From contig NZ_BSEC01000006.1 in assembly GCF_027923385.1 (NCBI RefSeq), forward strand, positions 1 through 64,000: DNA of 64,000 nucleotides, read 5' to 3'. Under the pieces are notes generated by a model. It saw nothing but the letters and a program-made list of their open reading frames with translations, ran no database searches and was not told the origin of the DNA. A program made the translations under genes and the position numbers. The stretch's first letter is position 1, and the number at the start of each line of letters is the position of its first letter. Source of the stretch: Methylocystis echinoides. Lineage in GTDB: Bacteria > Pseudomonadota > Alphaproteobacteria > Rhizobiales > Beijerinckiaceae. Of this stretch, positions 9,356 to 17,812 are shown in pieces.

Positions 9356-9917
9356 TCGTCCTCCCTTTCCACCGAAGGTGCCTGGGACCGACATGAGGTC
9401 GTGGGCCGTGCCGACGGCCATCATCTACCGGCCGGCGCGCTCGGTGATGACCTCCGCGCCCCGGCCGAATTACTGGGTGCTCGAGTTTGAGCCATCGCGA
9501 CCGCTCTGGATCGAGCCGCTCATGGGCTATACCTCAAGCGACGATCCCTATCGTTCGATACGGCTCAAGTTCCCTGATCGGCAAAGCGCCATCGATTTTG
9601 CTGAACATAACGACTGGCGCTATATCGTGCGCGAGGACAATTCTGAGCGTGGTCCTGCCAACCGTTGGCAAGGAAGCGAGAGCCATCGGCTCTACAAGGG
9701 CGCGGATGCGCCGGGCGCTTTTCGAATTCTGCGCGGAAGCTACTCGGGAGGCACAGATCATCGCCTTCAGCGCGCGGTGAACCGTGAGGGCTCCGTCGAG
9801 CTGTCCGCTCAGGATAGTAACGGCGCGGATCCGGTTCTCGAAGCGAGCCTCGAGTCCTTCCCGGCGTCCGATCCGCCGGCATGGACGGGTGTGACGGTGG
9901 CGGCGAAGAAACCATGA
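9342..9917 (+). CDS. ETC complex I subunit NDUFS4-like protein
   Basis: A 191-residue protein whose residues 25-110 match the conserved region of the NADH:ubiquinone oxidoreductase 18-kDa (NDUFS4-type) subunit: IIYRPARSVM, WVLEFEPSRPLWIEPLMGYT, SSDDPYRSIRLKFPDRQSA. The C-terminus carries a DPVLEASLESFPASDPPAW motif common in small alphaproteobacterial proteins. The N-terminal 36 codons are duplicated at 7636. The ATG at 9342 lies inside the end of the upstream gene, implying translational coupling. NDUFS4 is normally an accessory subunit that stabilises respiratory complex I. Its presence in a stress island suggests protection of or interaction with the respiratory chain during heat stress, which is inference. 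Confidence 0.8.
   Translation: MLGHNRPPFPPKVPGTDMRSWAVPTAIIYRPARSVMTSAPRPNYWVLEFEPSRPLWIEPLMGYTSSDDPYRSIRLKFPDRQSAIDFAEHNDWRYIVREDNSERGPANRWQGSESHRLYKGADAPGAFRILRGSYSGGTDHRLQRAVNREGSVELSAQDSNGADPVLEASLESFPASDPPAWTGVTVAAKKP
9347..9450 (+). repeat. Direct repeat, right copy (104 bp)
   Basis: Right partner of 7644-7747, same orientation, about 94 percent identical by eye. It forms the 5' coding part of the intact NDUFS4-like gene. Confidence 0.9.
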
Positions 9918-9950
9918 CTCGAACTGGAAACTGACGCGGGAACCGATAGC

Positions 9951-10700
9951 TTGTTTCCCTATCTCGACACCGTCGCGCGGAGATATCCTCCCGTCATCGT
10001 CTGGGCACTCGTAGGGGTGAACGTCCTCGCGTTCCTCTACCAGATCAGCCTGCCCCAGCGCCTGCTGGATCGGTTCCTGTTCGAGTTCGCGCTGGTGCCA
10101 TCGCGCTTCTTCGGGCAGCTCAGTCTTGTCGCCCCCTCTGATTGGACTCCCTTCCTGACGAATATGTTCCTGCACGGGGGGTGGCTGCACCTCATCCTCA
10201 ACATGTGGACACTCTGGATTTTCGGTCCCGCGGTCGAGGACCGTCTCGGTGCTGGGCGGTTCATCCTGTTCTATCTGTTCTGCGGCGTGGCTGCGGGGGT
10301 GGCCCATGCGCTCGCGAACCCTGACTCGGTCGTGCCTGCGCTCGGTGCATCCGGCGCGATTGCAGGTGTGATCGGGTGTTACGCGCGGATGTTTCCGGCG
10401 GCCCGGCTGGTTATGATCGTGCCCATACTGTTCATACCGTTGTTCTTCGAAGTCCGGGCATTTGTATTCGCCTTGATCTGGTTCCTCATGCAGCTCATCC
10501 CGGGATTTATGTCTTTGGGTGACCAGGCGTCGGGCGGGATCGCCTGGTGGGCGCATATCGGCGGCTTCGTCGCCGGCTGGCTCATCACGCCGCTGTTGCG
10601 AAGGCCTAGCGCAACCTATCGCCATTACTATCGAGACGAAGGCATCTACGGGTTCTTGCCGGATGGACGCCGGAGAGGAGGACAAAGTCCATGGACATAA
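9951..10700 (+). CDS. Rhomboid-family intramembrane serine protease
   Basis: A 249-residue membrane protein with six or seven transmembrane helices. The rhomboid catalytic pair is visible: the serine in GASG near residue 134 and the histidine in AHIGGF near residue 202. The HGGWLHLILNMW motif of helix 2 supplies the oxyanion-hole residues. The start appears to be TTG at 9951, giving MFPYLDTVARRYPP; no ATG in frame lies close by. The gene is 33 bp after the NDUFS4-like gene and overlaps the next protease gene by 10 bp, so the two proteases are likely made together. Rhomboids cleave transmembrane substrates; the pairing with a ClpP-class membrane protease suggests membrane-protein quality control. 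Confidence 0.92.
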   Translation: MFPYLDTVARRYPPVIVWALVGVNVLAFLYQISLPQRLLDRFLFEFALVPSRFFGQLSLVAPSDWTPFLTNMFLHGGWLHLILNMWTLWIFGPAVEDRLGAGRFILFYLFCGVAAGVAHALANPDSVVPALGASGAIAGVIGCYARMFPAARLVMIVPILFIPLFFEVRAFVFALIWFLMQLIPGFMSLGDQASGGIAWWAHIGGFVAGWLITPLLRRPSATYRHYYRDEGIYGFLPDGRRRGGQSPWT

Positions 10701-11521
10701 TGCAGCTGTTTTGGCTGTTCTTCATCATTTCCGCGCTGCAGCCCGTTCTGCAGCGCAGGTATCTCGAAGCAATGCGCACGCGGAAGATCGCGCAGATCGA
10801 GAAGAAGCGCGGCAGCCGCGTCATCCTTCTGATCCATCGCCAGGAGACCATGAACCTGCTGGGCTTTCCCCTCATGCGCTACATCGACGTCAACGATTCG
10901 GAGGAGGTCCTGCGCGCCATCCAGATGACCGACGACGACGTTCCTCTCGACATCGTGCTGCACACACCGGGCGGCCTGGTGCTGGCCGCGGCCCAGATCG
11001 CCCGCGCGATCCAGGGGCACAAGGGCAAGGTGACGGTCTTCGTGCCGCATTACGCGATGTCAGGCGGTACCCTGATCGCCCTTGCGGCCGACGAGATCGT
11101 GATGTGTCGCCATTCTGTGCTCGGCCCGATCGACCCGCAGCTCGGCGGCATGCCGGCGGCGTCGATCATCAAGGTTGCCGAGGAGAAGCCGATCGCCGAG
11201 GTGGACGACCAGACGCTGGTCATGGCCGATGTCGGACGCAAGGCGATCGCCCAGGTCCAGACCATGGCCATGCAGTTCCTTGCCGAAAACACGGACCAGG
11301 AACGCGCCCGGTCGTTGGCCGCAAAGCTGGCGACGGGAACCTGGACTCACGACTACCCCATCTTCGCCGACGAGGCGCGGAACATGGGACTCTCGGTGAG
11401 CACCGATATGCCCGACGAAATCCTGGAGCTCATGACGCTCTATCCGCAGCCCGTGCGGCGTCAGGGTGGCGGCGTGGAATACCTTCCCGAGCCGCGGCAG
11501 AGGGAAGCACGCAAACAATAG
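10691..11521 (+). CDS. ClpP-class (SDH family) membrane-anchored serine protease
   Basis: A 276-residue protein with one N-terminal membrane helix (LFWLFFIISALQPVLQRRYL) followed by a ClpP/crotonase-type fold. The nucleophile is probably the serine in YAMSGGTLIALAADEIVM, near residue 124; DIVLHTPGGLVLAA supplies the glycine-rich oxyanion strand. It resembles the SDH-type serine proteinases annotated in many bacteria, distant relatives of SppA. The start at 10691 has GAGGAGG-type purines upstream and overlaps the rhomboid gene. It probably degrades membrane-associated fragments, for example rhomboid or FtsH products. That linkage is inference. Confidence 0.88.
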   Translation: MDIMQLFWLFFIISALQPVLQRRYLEAMRTRKIAQIEKKRGSRVILLIHRQETMNLLGFPLMRYIDVNDSEEVLRAIQMTDDDVPLDIVLHTPGGLVLAAAQIARAIQGHKGKVTVFVPHYAMSGGTLIALAADEIVMCRHSVLGPIDPQLGGMPAASIIKVAEEKPIAEVDDQTLVMADVGRKAIAQVQTMAMQFLAENTDQERARSLAAKLATGTWTHDYPIFADEARNMGLSVSTDMPDEILELMTLYPQPVRRQGGGVEYLPEPRQREARKQ

Positions 11522-11591
11522 CTCCTGTTGCTACAGGTCAGAAGAAGAACGCCGCTCGTTTACGGCGGTAAAGTCGTTTGGAGGAAGTGTA

Positions 11592-12020
11592 ATGCCCACC
11601 ATCGTGTGCCCGGAATGCAGCACGACCAACCGCGTTCCCGAAGATCGCCTGGCCGACGATCCCAAGTGCGGCCGTTGTGGGGCTCGGCTCTTCCAGGGGA
11701 AGCCGGTCATTCTCACTGCGTCCAATTTTGACCGCCACGCCAGCGCCGAGCTGCCATTGCTCGTCGATTTCTGGGCGGAATGGTGCGGGCCATGCAAGAT
11801 GATGGCGCCCCAGTTCGAAGCCGCCGCACGTTCACTGGAGCCTCATGTCCGCCTCGGCAAGCTCGATACGGAGGCGGAACAACAGATTGCGGGCCGGTAC
11901 GGGATCCGCAGCATCCCCACCATGATCCTGTTCACGGCAGGCCGGGAAGTTGGCAGAATCAGCGGCGCCATGACGGCTTCGCAAATAACGGCCTGGGTGC
12001 GCTCGCAGTCACGAGACTGA
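11592..12020 (+). CDS. Thioredoxin with N-terminal zinc ribbon (TrxC type)
   Basis: A 142-residue thioredoxin-2-like disulphide reductase. Residues 5-30 form a zinc ribbon with two CxxC pairs (CPEC and CGRC), as in TrxC. The thioredoxin fold follows with active site WCGPC and the cis-proline loop RSIPTMILF. The ATG at 11592 is preceded by GGAGG about eight bases upstream. TrxC-type proteins are reductases with zinc-linked redox sensitivity and are standard members of the heat-resistance locus next to the KefB-like antiporter, as here. The predicted location is cytoplasm. Confidence 0.95.
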   Translation: MPTIVCPECSTTNRVPEDRLADDPKCGRCGARLFQGKPVILTASNFDRHASAELPLLVDFWAEWCGPCKMMAPQFEAAARSLEPHVRLGKLDTEAEQQIAGRYGIRSIPTMILFTAGREVGRISGAMTASQITAWVRSQSRD

Positions 12021-12066
12021 TTGTCGACCTTGGCCATCGCTCGCAGCGAAGTGGAAAGTAATCGAT

Positions 12067-13227
12067 TTGCACGGCACGACCGGCTTTCTCGAAAGTGGCG
12101 CTCTCCTTGTTGTCGCAGCCTTTGTGCTCGTGACGATCTGCGCGCGGATCGGAATTCCAAGCATTGTGGGCTACATTCTCACGGGGCTACTGATCGGACC
12201 GTCGGGTCTCGGACTGGTTTCAGAGAGCGCCGCCCTGACCACCATCGGTGAAATCGGGGTGGTCCTTCTGCTGTTTGCGCTCGGCCTGGAATTCTCATTC
12301 GAGAAACTCGCGTCTCTCAAGCGTCATGTCTTCGGTGTGGGCATGGCGCAGGTTGCGGTCACGACGATCCTCGTTTCTGCGACGACAATCTCTCTGTTCG
12401 GCCTTGGCATCGTCCCCGCGGTCCTCATCGGCGGAGCCGTCGCGATGTCATCCACCGCGCTATGCCTCAAGGTGCTGGCGAGCGTGAACGCCCTTGGCTC
12501 GCTGCCGGGGCGCATGGCGATCGCCGTGCTTCTGTTTCAGGACCTTGCCGCCGTGGCACTCCTGTTGTTGTACGATGCATCGAGCGGCGCCGCCGAAGGA
12601 TTCGGAGCGATTACCGTAATTCTTGGAGCCGTGGCGCTGGTCGCTCTTCTCTTCATCGCGCGGGGACCGTTGCAATTGATCGCCAAGTGGATTGCAGCCT
12701 CTGGCGATCCAGAGCTTGCACAGCTACTCGCGCTCGCGATCGCACTCGGCTCCGCTATCGCCGCAGCCTCCGCCGGGCTTTCTCCGGCGCTCGCTGCCTT
12801 CGCCGCCGGGATGGTCATAGGTGAAGGCGATGCGCGTCATGCCGTCGAAAGAGAAATCCGACCCTTTCGCGATCTCTTCGTCGGCATCTTCTTCATCGGC
12901 ATCGGGACGCAAATTCCGCTCGGAACCTTGGCGTCATCCTGGCCCGCTGTGCTGATCTGGCTCGCGATCCTCTTCTTCGGCAAGGCGCTGATCTTTCTCG
13001 CTGTCGCTCGCGGGTTTGGCGAACCACTTCCGGCGTCATTGCGAACCGGCATCATCCTGGCTCACGGAGGCGAATTCAGCCTCATGCTGCTTTCGGTCTC
13101 ATTGGCCTCAGGCCTCCTTCCCGCCAGCTTTGGCGGTCCGCTGTTCATAGCCATCGGCATAAGCATGTTGTGCGGGAGTGTTCTGGTCCGATGGGCCGGA
13201 CGAGATGCTCAGTCGAACCTGCAGTGA
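12067..13227 (+). CDS. KefB-like cation:proton antiporter (CPA2), no RCK domain
   Basis: A 386-residue integral membrane protein with about twelve helices of the Na+/H+ exchanger CPA2 fold. It shows GYILTGLLIGPSGLGLV, the GVVLLLFALGLEFSFEKL segment and the LFQDLAAVALLLL helix of Kef-type antiporters. KefB and KefC are normally about 600 residues with a C-terminal TrkA-N nucleotide-binding domain; that part is missing here, as in the antiporter of heat-resistance loci. The start appears to be TTG at 12067. It follows the thioredoxin gene by 46 bp. It probably adjusts cytoplasmic pH or potassium under stress. The absence of RCK suggests constitutive or differently gated transport. Confidence 0.9.
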   Translation: MHGTTGFLESGALLVVAAFVLVTICARIGIPSIVGYILTGLLIGPSGLGLVSESAALTTIGEIGVVLLLFALGLEFSFEKLASLKRHVFGVGMAQVAVTTILVSATTISLFGLGIVPAVLIGGAVAMSSTALCLKVLASVNALGSLPGRMAIAVLLFQDLAAVALLLLYDASSGAAEGFGAITVILGAVALVALLFIARGPLQLIAKWIAASGDPELAQLLALAIALGSAIAAASAGLSPALAAFAAGMVIGEGDARHAVEREIRPFRDLFVGIFFIGIGTQIPLGTLASSWPAVLIWLAILFFGKALIFLAVARGFGEPLPASLRTGIILAHGGEFSLMLLSVSLASGLLPASFGGPLFIAIGISMLCGSVLVRWAGRDAQSNLQ

Positions 13228-13332
13228 AGTTGGAACGCACCAGCCTTCGCGCTTGGCTATTGCTGCAATGACGGCGGTCATTGGCGCCTTATGCGCAAGT
13301 CGTCACAGTGAGGGTGCCTTTGGCTGTCAGAG

Positions 13333-13698
13333 ATGAGCGACTTGAGCACGCGCAATTGGCACAGCTGGATCGTGGTCGCGCTTGGCGGCTGGCTGGTCGT
13401 GTCGCCGCTCGTGCTGCAGCAAATGACGCCCGGTGGCGCATGGGCGCCGCTGACAATCTGGAGTTTCGTCATAACGGGTGCGCTGGCGCTTCTGGTTGCT
13501 GTTGCTGCCCTTGCGGAGAGGGCGGAATGGCAGGGTTGGCTGGGACTAGCCCTCGGCGCCTGGCTTACTGTCTCGCCTTGGGTGATCGGCTTTGCCGACA
13601 CGCCGTTTGCTCAAACAAACGCCGTTATTTGCGGCGCCGGAATAGCGTTCCTGTCCGGTTGGGCACTGTGGCGGAAAGGTGGCGCTTCACGACCTTGA
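13333..13698 (+). CDS. SPW-repeat membrane protein
   Basis: A 121-residue protein with four hydrophobic helices arranged as two SPW repeats: GGWLVVSPLVL in the first half and GAWLTVSPWVIGF in the second. The molecular role of the SPW family is unknown. The ATG at 13333 gives MSDLSTRNWHSW, a normal family start. It is the last rightward gene of the island, converging on the histidine kinase gene 38 bp further on. The 105 bp before it hold no obvious gene. Confidence 0.8.
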   Translation: MSDLSTRNWHSWIVVALGGWLVVSPLVLQQMTPGGAWAPLTIWSFVITGALALLVAVAALAERAEWQGWLGLALGAWLTVSPWVIGFADTPFAQTNAVICGAGIAFLSGWALWRKGGASRP

Positions 13699-13736
13699 AT
13701 GCGGGCGCGCAGGCTCCCGATCCGAAACCTGCCATG

Positions 13737-15107
13737 TCACGCGGGTGCTTGTCCCGCAGGTGGAAACTCCACCACCACCCTCAGACCCGGCCGGTTATCG
13801 AGAAGTTCGAGGCGCGCTCCGTGGCGGGCGACAATCGCCTGGACAATGGAAAGGCCAAGCCCAGTGCCGCGATTCGCCTTGTCGGCATCGCCGCGGTAAA
13901 AGGGTTCTGTCACGCGAGAGCGCTCCTCCTCCGGGATTCCCGGTCCGGTGTCGGCGACGACGAGCGCGACCCTGCCGCCGCTCCGCGGTTCCGCCGAAAG
14001 CGTTATCGTTGCGCCTGCCGGACAATAGGCCAGCGCGTTCTCGATCAAATTGGCGACCATCTGGCGGAGCATAGACACGTCGCCGCGCAGCAGGTTCGAA
14101 TCGTCGGGTGCCGCAAGCTCGAGCTTTATGCCGCGTTCCTCCGCCACGGGGCCGAATATCTCGACCAACTCGGCGAGAAGTGCAGCCGGTTCGATATGCC
14201 CGCTGTCCAATGAGGGTTGGCTGCCGATGCGTGCGATGCGCAGAACGGAGTCGAACACGGCGGCGATCCGAGCGAGTTCAGCCTCCACCTCACCGAGCGC
14301 TTGCTTTGCCCGGTCGCTCTCTGCGGCGTCGGCGGCGCGCTCAATGGCGAGCGTCGCACGGGCAAGCGGGCTTCGCAGCTCGTGGGCGAGGGTGGCCGAC
14401 GTCGCGCGTGTCAAGGAGATAAGCGACTCGAGTCGCGCTAACTGGTTGTTAATCTGGCCCGCCAGTTTGTCGGTCGCATCAATCCCGAAATCGACTGGTA
14501 CTCTGGCCGAAAGATCGCCCAGCGACACGCGCTCCAGCGCCGCGCCGATAGAACTTAGTCTGCGCTGGGCCCGACTGCCGAGGACGATGCCGATGCCGAT
14601 GAAGGTAATCATGACAAGGAGAGCAAGGCCGGAAACTGAGTACGCGAGCGTCCGCAGCGTCACGTCCCGCGTTTGCAGCGAGCGGCCCGAGAGCACCGTA
14701 AAATCGCCGAGCACGCTGACATTGGCAAGAATCCGAGGGTAACTGACAGCCACCGTCAACGCGGGATCATCGATCTCATGCCAACCCTCCGGCGGTGGCG
14801 GGATAGCGATGTTGCCGGCCAATCGTTGGCCCTGGGTATCATATACGACGATTGCCTGGCGCCAGGCGCCAAGGCGCAAGGCGATCCGTCGGACGTGATC
14901 CAGAAAGGTGTCTCTGCCTTCGGCCGCGTACACCTCGATGAGGGCAGCTCGCGCGGACTCGACCTGGTTGCGAACGTCCTCGTCCAGAGTCGTGCGGATC
15001 GTCGAAAAGACAGTTACCCCACTGACGACGAGCGCTGCGACCAGCACCGCGGAGCCATAGACTGCGGTTCGGAATGTTGAGGCCGCAAAGAGGCTAGCTA
15101 GGGCCAT
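13737..15107 (-). CDS. Sensor histidine kinase
   Basis: A 456-residue two-component sensor. An N-terminal membrane helix (residues 14-34) and a second one (about 152-175) enclose a periplasmic domain of about 115 residues. A HAMP linker follows, then the H-box TLAHELRSPLARATLA with the phospho-accepting histidine, the N-box MLRQMVANLIENALAYCP, the G1 box VADTGPGIPEEERSRVTEPFY and the G2 box GTGLGLSIVQAIV. Its start overlaps the end of the response-regulator remnant by 14 bp, so the two formed an operon. Since the regulator lost its receiver domain to an IS21-family insertion, this kinase is now without its cognate partner in the window. Confidence 0.93.
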   Translation of the reverse strand: MALASLFAASTFRTAVYGSAVLVAALVVSGVTVFSTIRTTLDEDVRNQVESARAALIEVYAAEGRDTFLDHVRRIALRLGAWRQAIVVYDTQGQRLAGNIAIPPPPEGWHEIDDPALTVAVSYPRILANVSVLGDFTVLSGRSLQTRDVTLRTLAYSVSGLALLVMITFIGIGIVLGSRAQRRLSSIGAALERVSLGDLSARVPVDFGIDATDKLAGQINNQLARLESLISLTRATSATLAHELRSPLARATLAIERAADAAESDRAKQALGEVEAELARIAAVFDSVLRIARIGSQPSLDSGHIEPAALLAELVEIFGPVAEERGIKLELAAPDDSNLLRGDVSMLRQMVANLIENALAYCPAGATITLSAEPRSGGRVALVVADTGPGIPEEERSRVTEPFYRGDADKANRGTGLGLSIVQAIVARHGARLELLDNRPGLRVVVEFPPAGQAPA

Positions 15108-15322
15108 GCAAAGTGTAGCCCATGCTGCGAACGGTGTGAACGAGCGGCAGGTCGAATGGCTTGTCGATCTTGGCGCGCAGTCGACTGATTTGGGTTTCCA
15201 AGATGCTGGTACTCGGCTCGAAATTCAGGTTCCAGACCTTGTCGAGCAGCAGCGTGCGCGGCACGACGCGGCCGGCATTGCGCATCAGAACCTCAAGCAG
15301 CGCCAATTCTGTCAATCGGCAC
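15094..15322 (-). pseudogene. OmpR-type response regulator, C-terminal remnant
   Basis: Only about 75 residues remain of the DNA-binding winged helix: LTELALLEVLMRNAGRVVPR, the LLDKVWNLNFEPST segment and the LRAKIDKPFDLPLVHTVRSM wing. The receiver domain with its phospho-accepting aspartate is absent. The break coincides with the left end of the IS21-family element at about 15,323. No receiver fragment is found beyond the right end, where a ParB-like gene begins. The insertion was therefore accompanied by deletion or recombination. The open frame continues into the element for about 22 codons, so an aberrant short protein could still be made. Confidence 0.88.
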
Positions 15323-15360
15323 TGAAGTGGGACCCCTGATCGGCGCCGAAAAGGGACCCC
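15323..15360 (+). repeat. IS21 left terminal repeats
   Basis: Contains two GGGACCCC boxes separated by TGATCGGCGCCGAAAA. The same arrangement is seen in inverted form at the right end; such multiple terminal repeats bind IstA in this family. Confidence 0.7.
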
Positions 15361-15459
15361 CTCGAGACGCGGATTTTCCGCACTTGGCACGACGGAGGGA
15401 GGGCGTAGCCCGAGTGGAGTTGCGCCAAGTGCGGCGGCGGCTTGTTGGGTGAGAGGAAC

Positions 15460-16191
15460 TCAGGCGCGGTTTTTGAAGCGCCAGCTTTCGTTGCCGGTTT
15501 CGATGATGTCACAGTGATGAGTGAGCCGGTCTAGGAGCGCGGTCGTCATTTTGGGGTCGACGAAAACGCTTGGCCATTCGCCGAAGGCGAGATTGGTGGT
15601 GACGATCACCGAGGTCCGCTCGTAGAGCCGGCTGATGAGATGGAAAAGCAGTTGTCCGCCGGCCTGAGCGAAAGGGAGATAGCCAAGCTCGTCGAGAACG
15701 ACAAAATCCATCCGTGTGAGATAATCCGCCATGCGGCCCTGGCGCCCGGCGCGGGTTTCCGCCTCGAGGCGATTGACGAGATCGACGGTGTTGAAGAAGC
15801 GCCCGCGCAGGCTGGCGCGAATGCAGCTTCTGGCAATGGCGATGGCGAGATGCGTCTTGCCGGTCCCCGTGCCGCCCACGAGAACGATGTTGCGTTGTTG
15901 GGCGACGAAGTCGCCGCTGGCAAGATCGCGCACCAGAGCTTCGTTGACCGTCGCGCCGTCGAAGACAAAATCGTCGATATCCTTCGCCAGTGGCAGTTTG
16001 GCGATGGTCATCTGATATTTGATGGAGCGAGCGTGCTTTTCGTCGATTTCGGCTTTGAGGAGATCGCCAATGATCTGCGGCGGTTCATGTTGCCGCTTGA
16101 TGCCCGTCGTCATCACGTCGTCGTAAGCGCTTCTCATGCCGAAGAGCTTGAGTTCTCCCATGAGATCGAAGATTTGCGTGCGTTCCATCAT
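15460..16191 (-). CDS. istB: IS21-family helper ATPase IstB
   Basis: A 243-residue DnaC-like AAA+ ATPase that helps the IstA transposase select its target. Walker A is [15 protein letters not shown], Walker B is [12 protein letters not shown], and a sensor segment [13 protein letters not shown] follows. The ATG at 16,191 overlaps the istA stop as ATGATGA (a second ATG is at 16,188), the usual coupled arrangement. The length matches IS21 helper proteins, so it appears intact. Confidence 0.95.
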   Translation of the reverse strand: MMERTQIFDLMGELKLFGMRSAYDDVMTTGIKRQHEPPQIIGDLLKAEIDEKHARSIKYQMTIAKLPLAKDIDDFVFDGATVNEALVRDLASGDFVAQQRNIVLVGGTGTGKTHLAIAIARSCIRASLRGRFFNTVDLVNRLEAETRAGRQGRMADYLTRMDFVVLDELGYLPFAQAGGQLLFHLISRLYERTSVIVTTNLAFGEWPSVFVDPKMTTALLDRLTHHCDIIETGNESWRFKNRA

Positions 16192-17690
16192 CAGCCTGAA
16201 CTCCTCAGTTGGTCGTATTTTGCGCAATCGGCGAGAGGGGCATGCCGGAGCTTCAGGGCGTCCGGCGTGAGGATGGTCAGCGGCGGGCCGGGATCGCGGC
16301 GGCGCGCAAGAATGTTAAGAATGACGTCGGCGGAGTGCACGCCTTGGCACAAGGCTTCGGCGCAGGCGGCCTCGACCGTGGGCAGCCCGTCTTCGAGAAC
16401 CGCGGCGAGAACCTTCACCATCTGACGGTCGCCGTCTGCGGAGCCAGAGAGTTTGCGCCGGATCCTTTCCATGGCGGCGGGCAAGACCCAGTCCTTGAAC
16501 GGCGCGCCATTCCTCAAGGCGCCAGGCTTTCGCGCCAGGACCGGCACGTAATGCCAAGGGTCGTAAGCCGTCTCATCACGGCCAAAGCGTCGACGATGTT
16601 CGCCGACGACGCCCCCATCCTGCCGAATGACGATGCGATCGGCATAGGCCTGGACTTCGACAGGCCGGCCCACGGCATTGGCCATCACCGAGTATTTGTT
16701 GCTGTCGAAGCGAACCAGGCAGGTCTTCGACACCGCGGCGCTCACCGCATGGAAGCCGTCGAAGCAACCGCGCAACGGCACGAGTTTTTGTCGCTCGTCC
16801 TCGAAGACCTCCCAAATCGTTCTATCGCCCATCTCCGGGTGGCGATGCGCCTTGGCGTAGGCGATACATTTGTCCAGGAGCCAGGCGTTCAACTCGTCAT
16901 AGCTCTTGAACCGCAGGCGGGGTGTGAAGAAGCGTTCGCGAATGACGCCGACCTGGTTCTCGACCTGGCCTTTCTCCCAGCCCGACGCCGGCGTGCAGGC
17001 TACGGGCTCGACGAGATAATGCCCGCACATCTGTAGAAAGCGGCGGTTGTATTGCCGCTCCTTGCCGACGAAGATCGTCTCCACCGCGGTCTTCATGTTG
17101 TCGTAGATGCCGCGGGCGCAGGCGCCCTTGAAAAAGCCGAAGGCGCGGTCGTGCGCGTCGAACACCATCTCTTGCGTCTCACGCGGATAGGCGCGGACAA
17201 ACGGCATGCGGCTGTGACAAAGCCGCATGTGGGCTGCCTTCACGGTCACCGTCGCGCCGTTCAGAATGACGACTTCATGGCTCCAATCGAACTGGTAGGC
17301 GTCACCAGGGGAAAAACTCAGCGGCACATAGGCCTGGGCCAGCACGGTTCCGCGTTCCTTGCGCCAGTTCTTGGCGTAACGGCGGACGGCGTCATAACTG
17401 CCTTCATAGCCAAGTTCTCGCAGCTCTTCATAAAGGCGGATAAGCGTCAACCGCTCGCGGGCCGGCTTCCCATCATTCCCCAGAAGCAAAGCGTCGAGCT
17501 GCTCCCGCCAGGGGCCTATTTTGGGGAGCGGCTGCCTTTCCCGCTCGTAATGGAACTCCGTCGCATCAGAACGGATGACCTTCCGCACCACCTTCCGTGA
17601 CACACGAAGGTCCCGGCAGATCTCCTTGATCGGCTTCTTGTGTCGGAAATAGGCGAGACGAATCTTTGCAATCGTTTCCACAATCAGCAT
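16191..17690 (-). CDS. istA: IS21-family transposase IstA
   Basis: A 499-residue DDE transposase. The N-terminal helix-turn-helix reads [20 protein letters not shown]. The catalytic core includes the [10 protein letters not shown] segment with the first Asp, the [10 protein letters not shown] segment with the second Asp, and a downstream [12 protein letters not shown]lu segment. A C-terminal beta-barrel follows, with [21 protein letters not shown] chose the ATG at 17,690 ([15 protein letters not shown]), the usual family start; 11 further codons upstream are open. The element seems complete and potentially active. Confidence 0.95.
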   Translation of the reverse strand: MLIVETIAKIRLAYFRHKKPIKEICRDLRVSRKVVRKVIRSDATEFHYERERQPLPKIGPWREQLDALLLGNDGKPARERLTLIRLYEELRELGYEGSYDAVRRYAKNWRKERGTVLAQAYVPLSFSPGDAYQFDWSHEVVILNGATVTVKAAHMRLCHSRMPFVRAYPRETQEMVFDAHDRAFGFFKGACARGIYDNMKTAVETIFVGKERQYNRRFLQMCGHYLVEPVACTPASGWEKGQVENQVGVIRERFFTPRLRFKSYDELNAWLLDKCIAYAKAHRHPEMGDRTIWEVFEDERQKLVPLRGCFDGFHAVSAAVSKTCLVRFDSNKYSVMANAVGRPVEVQAYADRIVIRQDGGVVGEHRRRFGRDETAYDPWHYVPVLARKPGALRNGAPFKDWVLPAAMERIRRKLSGSADGDRQMVKVLAAVLEDGLPTVEAACAEALCQGVHSADVILNILARRRDPGPPLTILTPDALKLRHAPLADCAKYDQLRSSG

Positions 17691-17741
17691 CCCAACCCCG
17701 GCCTCCCTCGAAAAGGAGGCCATTGTGGACCCTTCGCCAAA

Positions 17742-17790
17742 GGGGTCCCGATTGGACGCCGATCACCCCAAAAGCGGGGTCCTTATTCCA
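17742..17790 (-). repeat. IS21 right terminal repeats
   Basis: Read on the minus strand, it contains GGACCCC, a TGATCGGCG core and a further GGGACCCC box, in inverted orientation to the left end. Confidence 0.65.
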
Positions 17791-17812
17791 TGCCGATCAA
17801 CAGAAAATCCCG

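Larger units (their letters stand above)
15323..17790. mobile_element. IS21-family insertion sequence (istA-istB), about 2.47 kb
   Basis: Two overlapping leftward genes, istA and istB, lie between ends that share multiple GGGACCCC-type repeats. On the left these are at 15,329-15,336 and 15,353-15,360. On the right, in inverted orientation, they are at 17,742-17,749 and 17,776-17,782. Both ends also share the TGATCGGCG core. The outermost bases TG and CA at 15,323 and 17,790 are my estimate of the tips. I cannot identify a clear target-site duplication, which agrees with the flanks being unrelated (two-component gene on the left, plasmid ParB gene on the right). Confidence 0.85.

Noticed and set aside
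15094..15390. A 98-residue intact DNA-binding protein
   Set aside because: The first 22 codons come from the IS21 end; the remainder is a beheaded response regulator.
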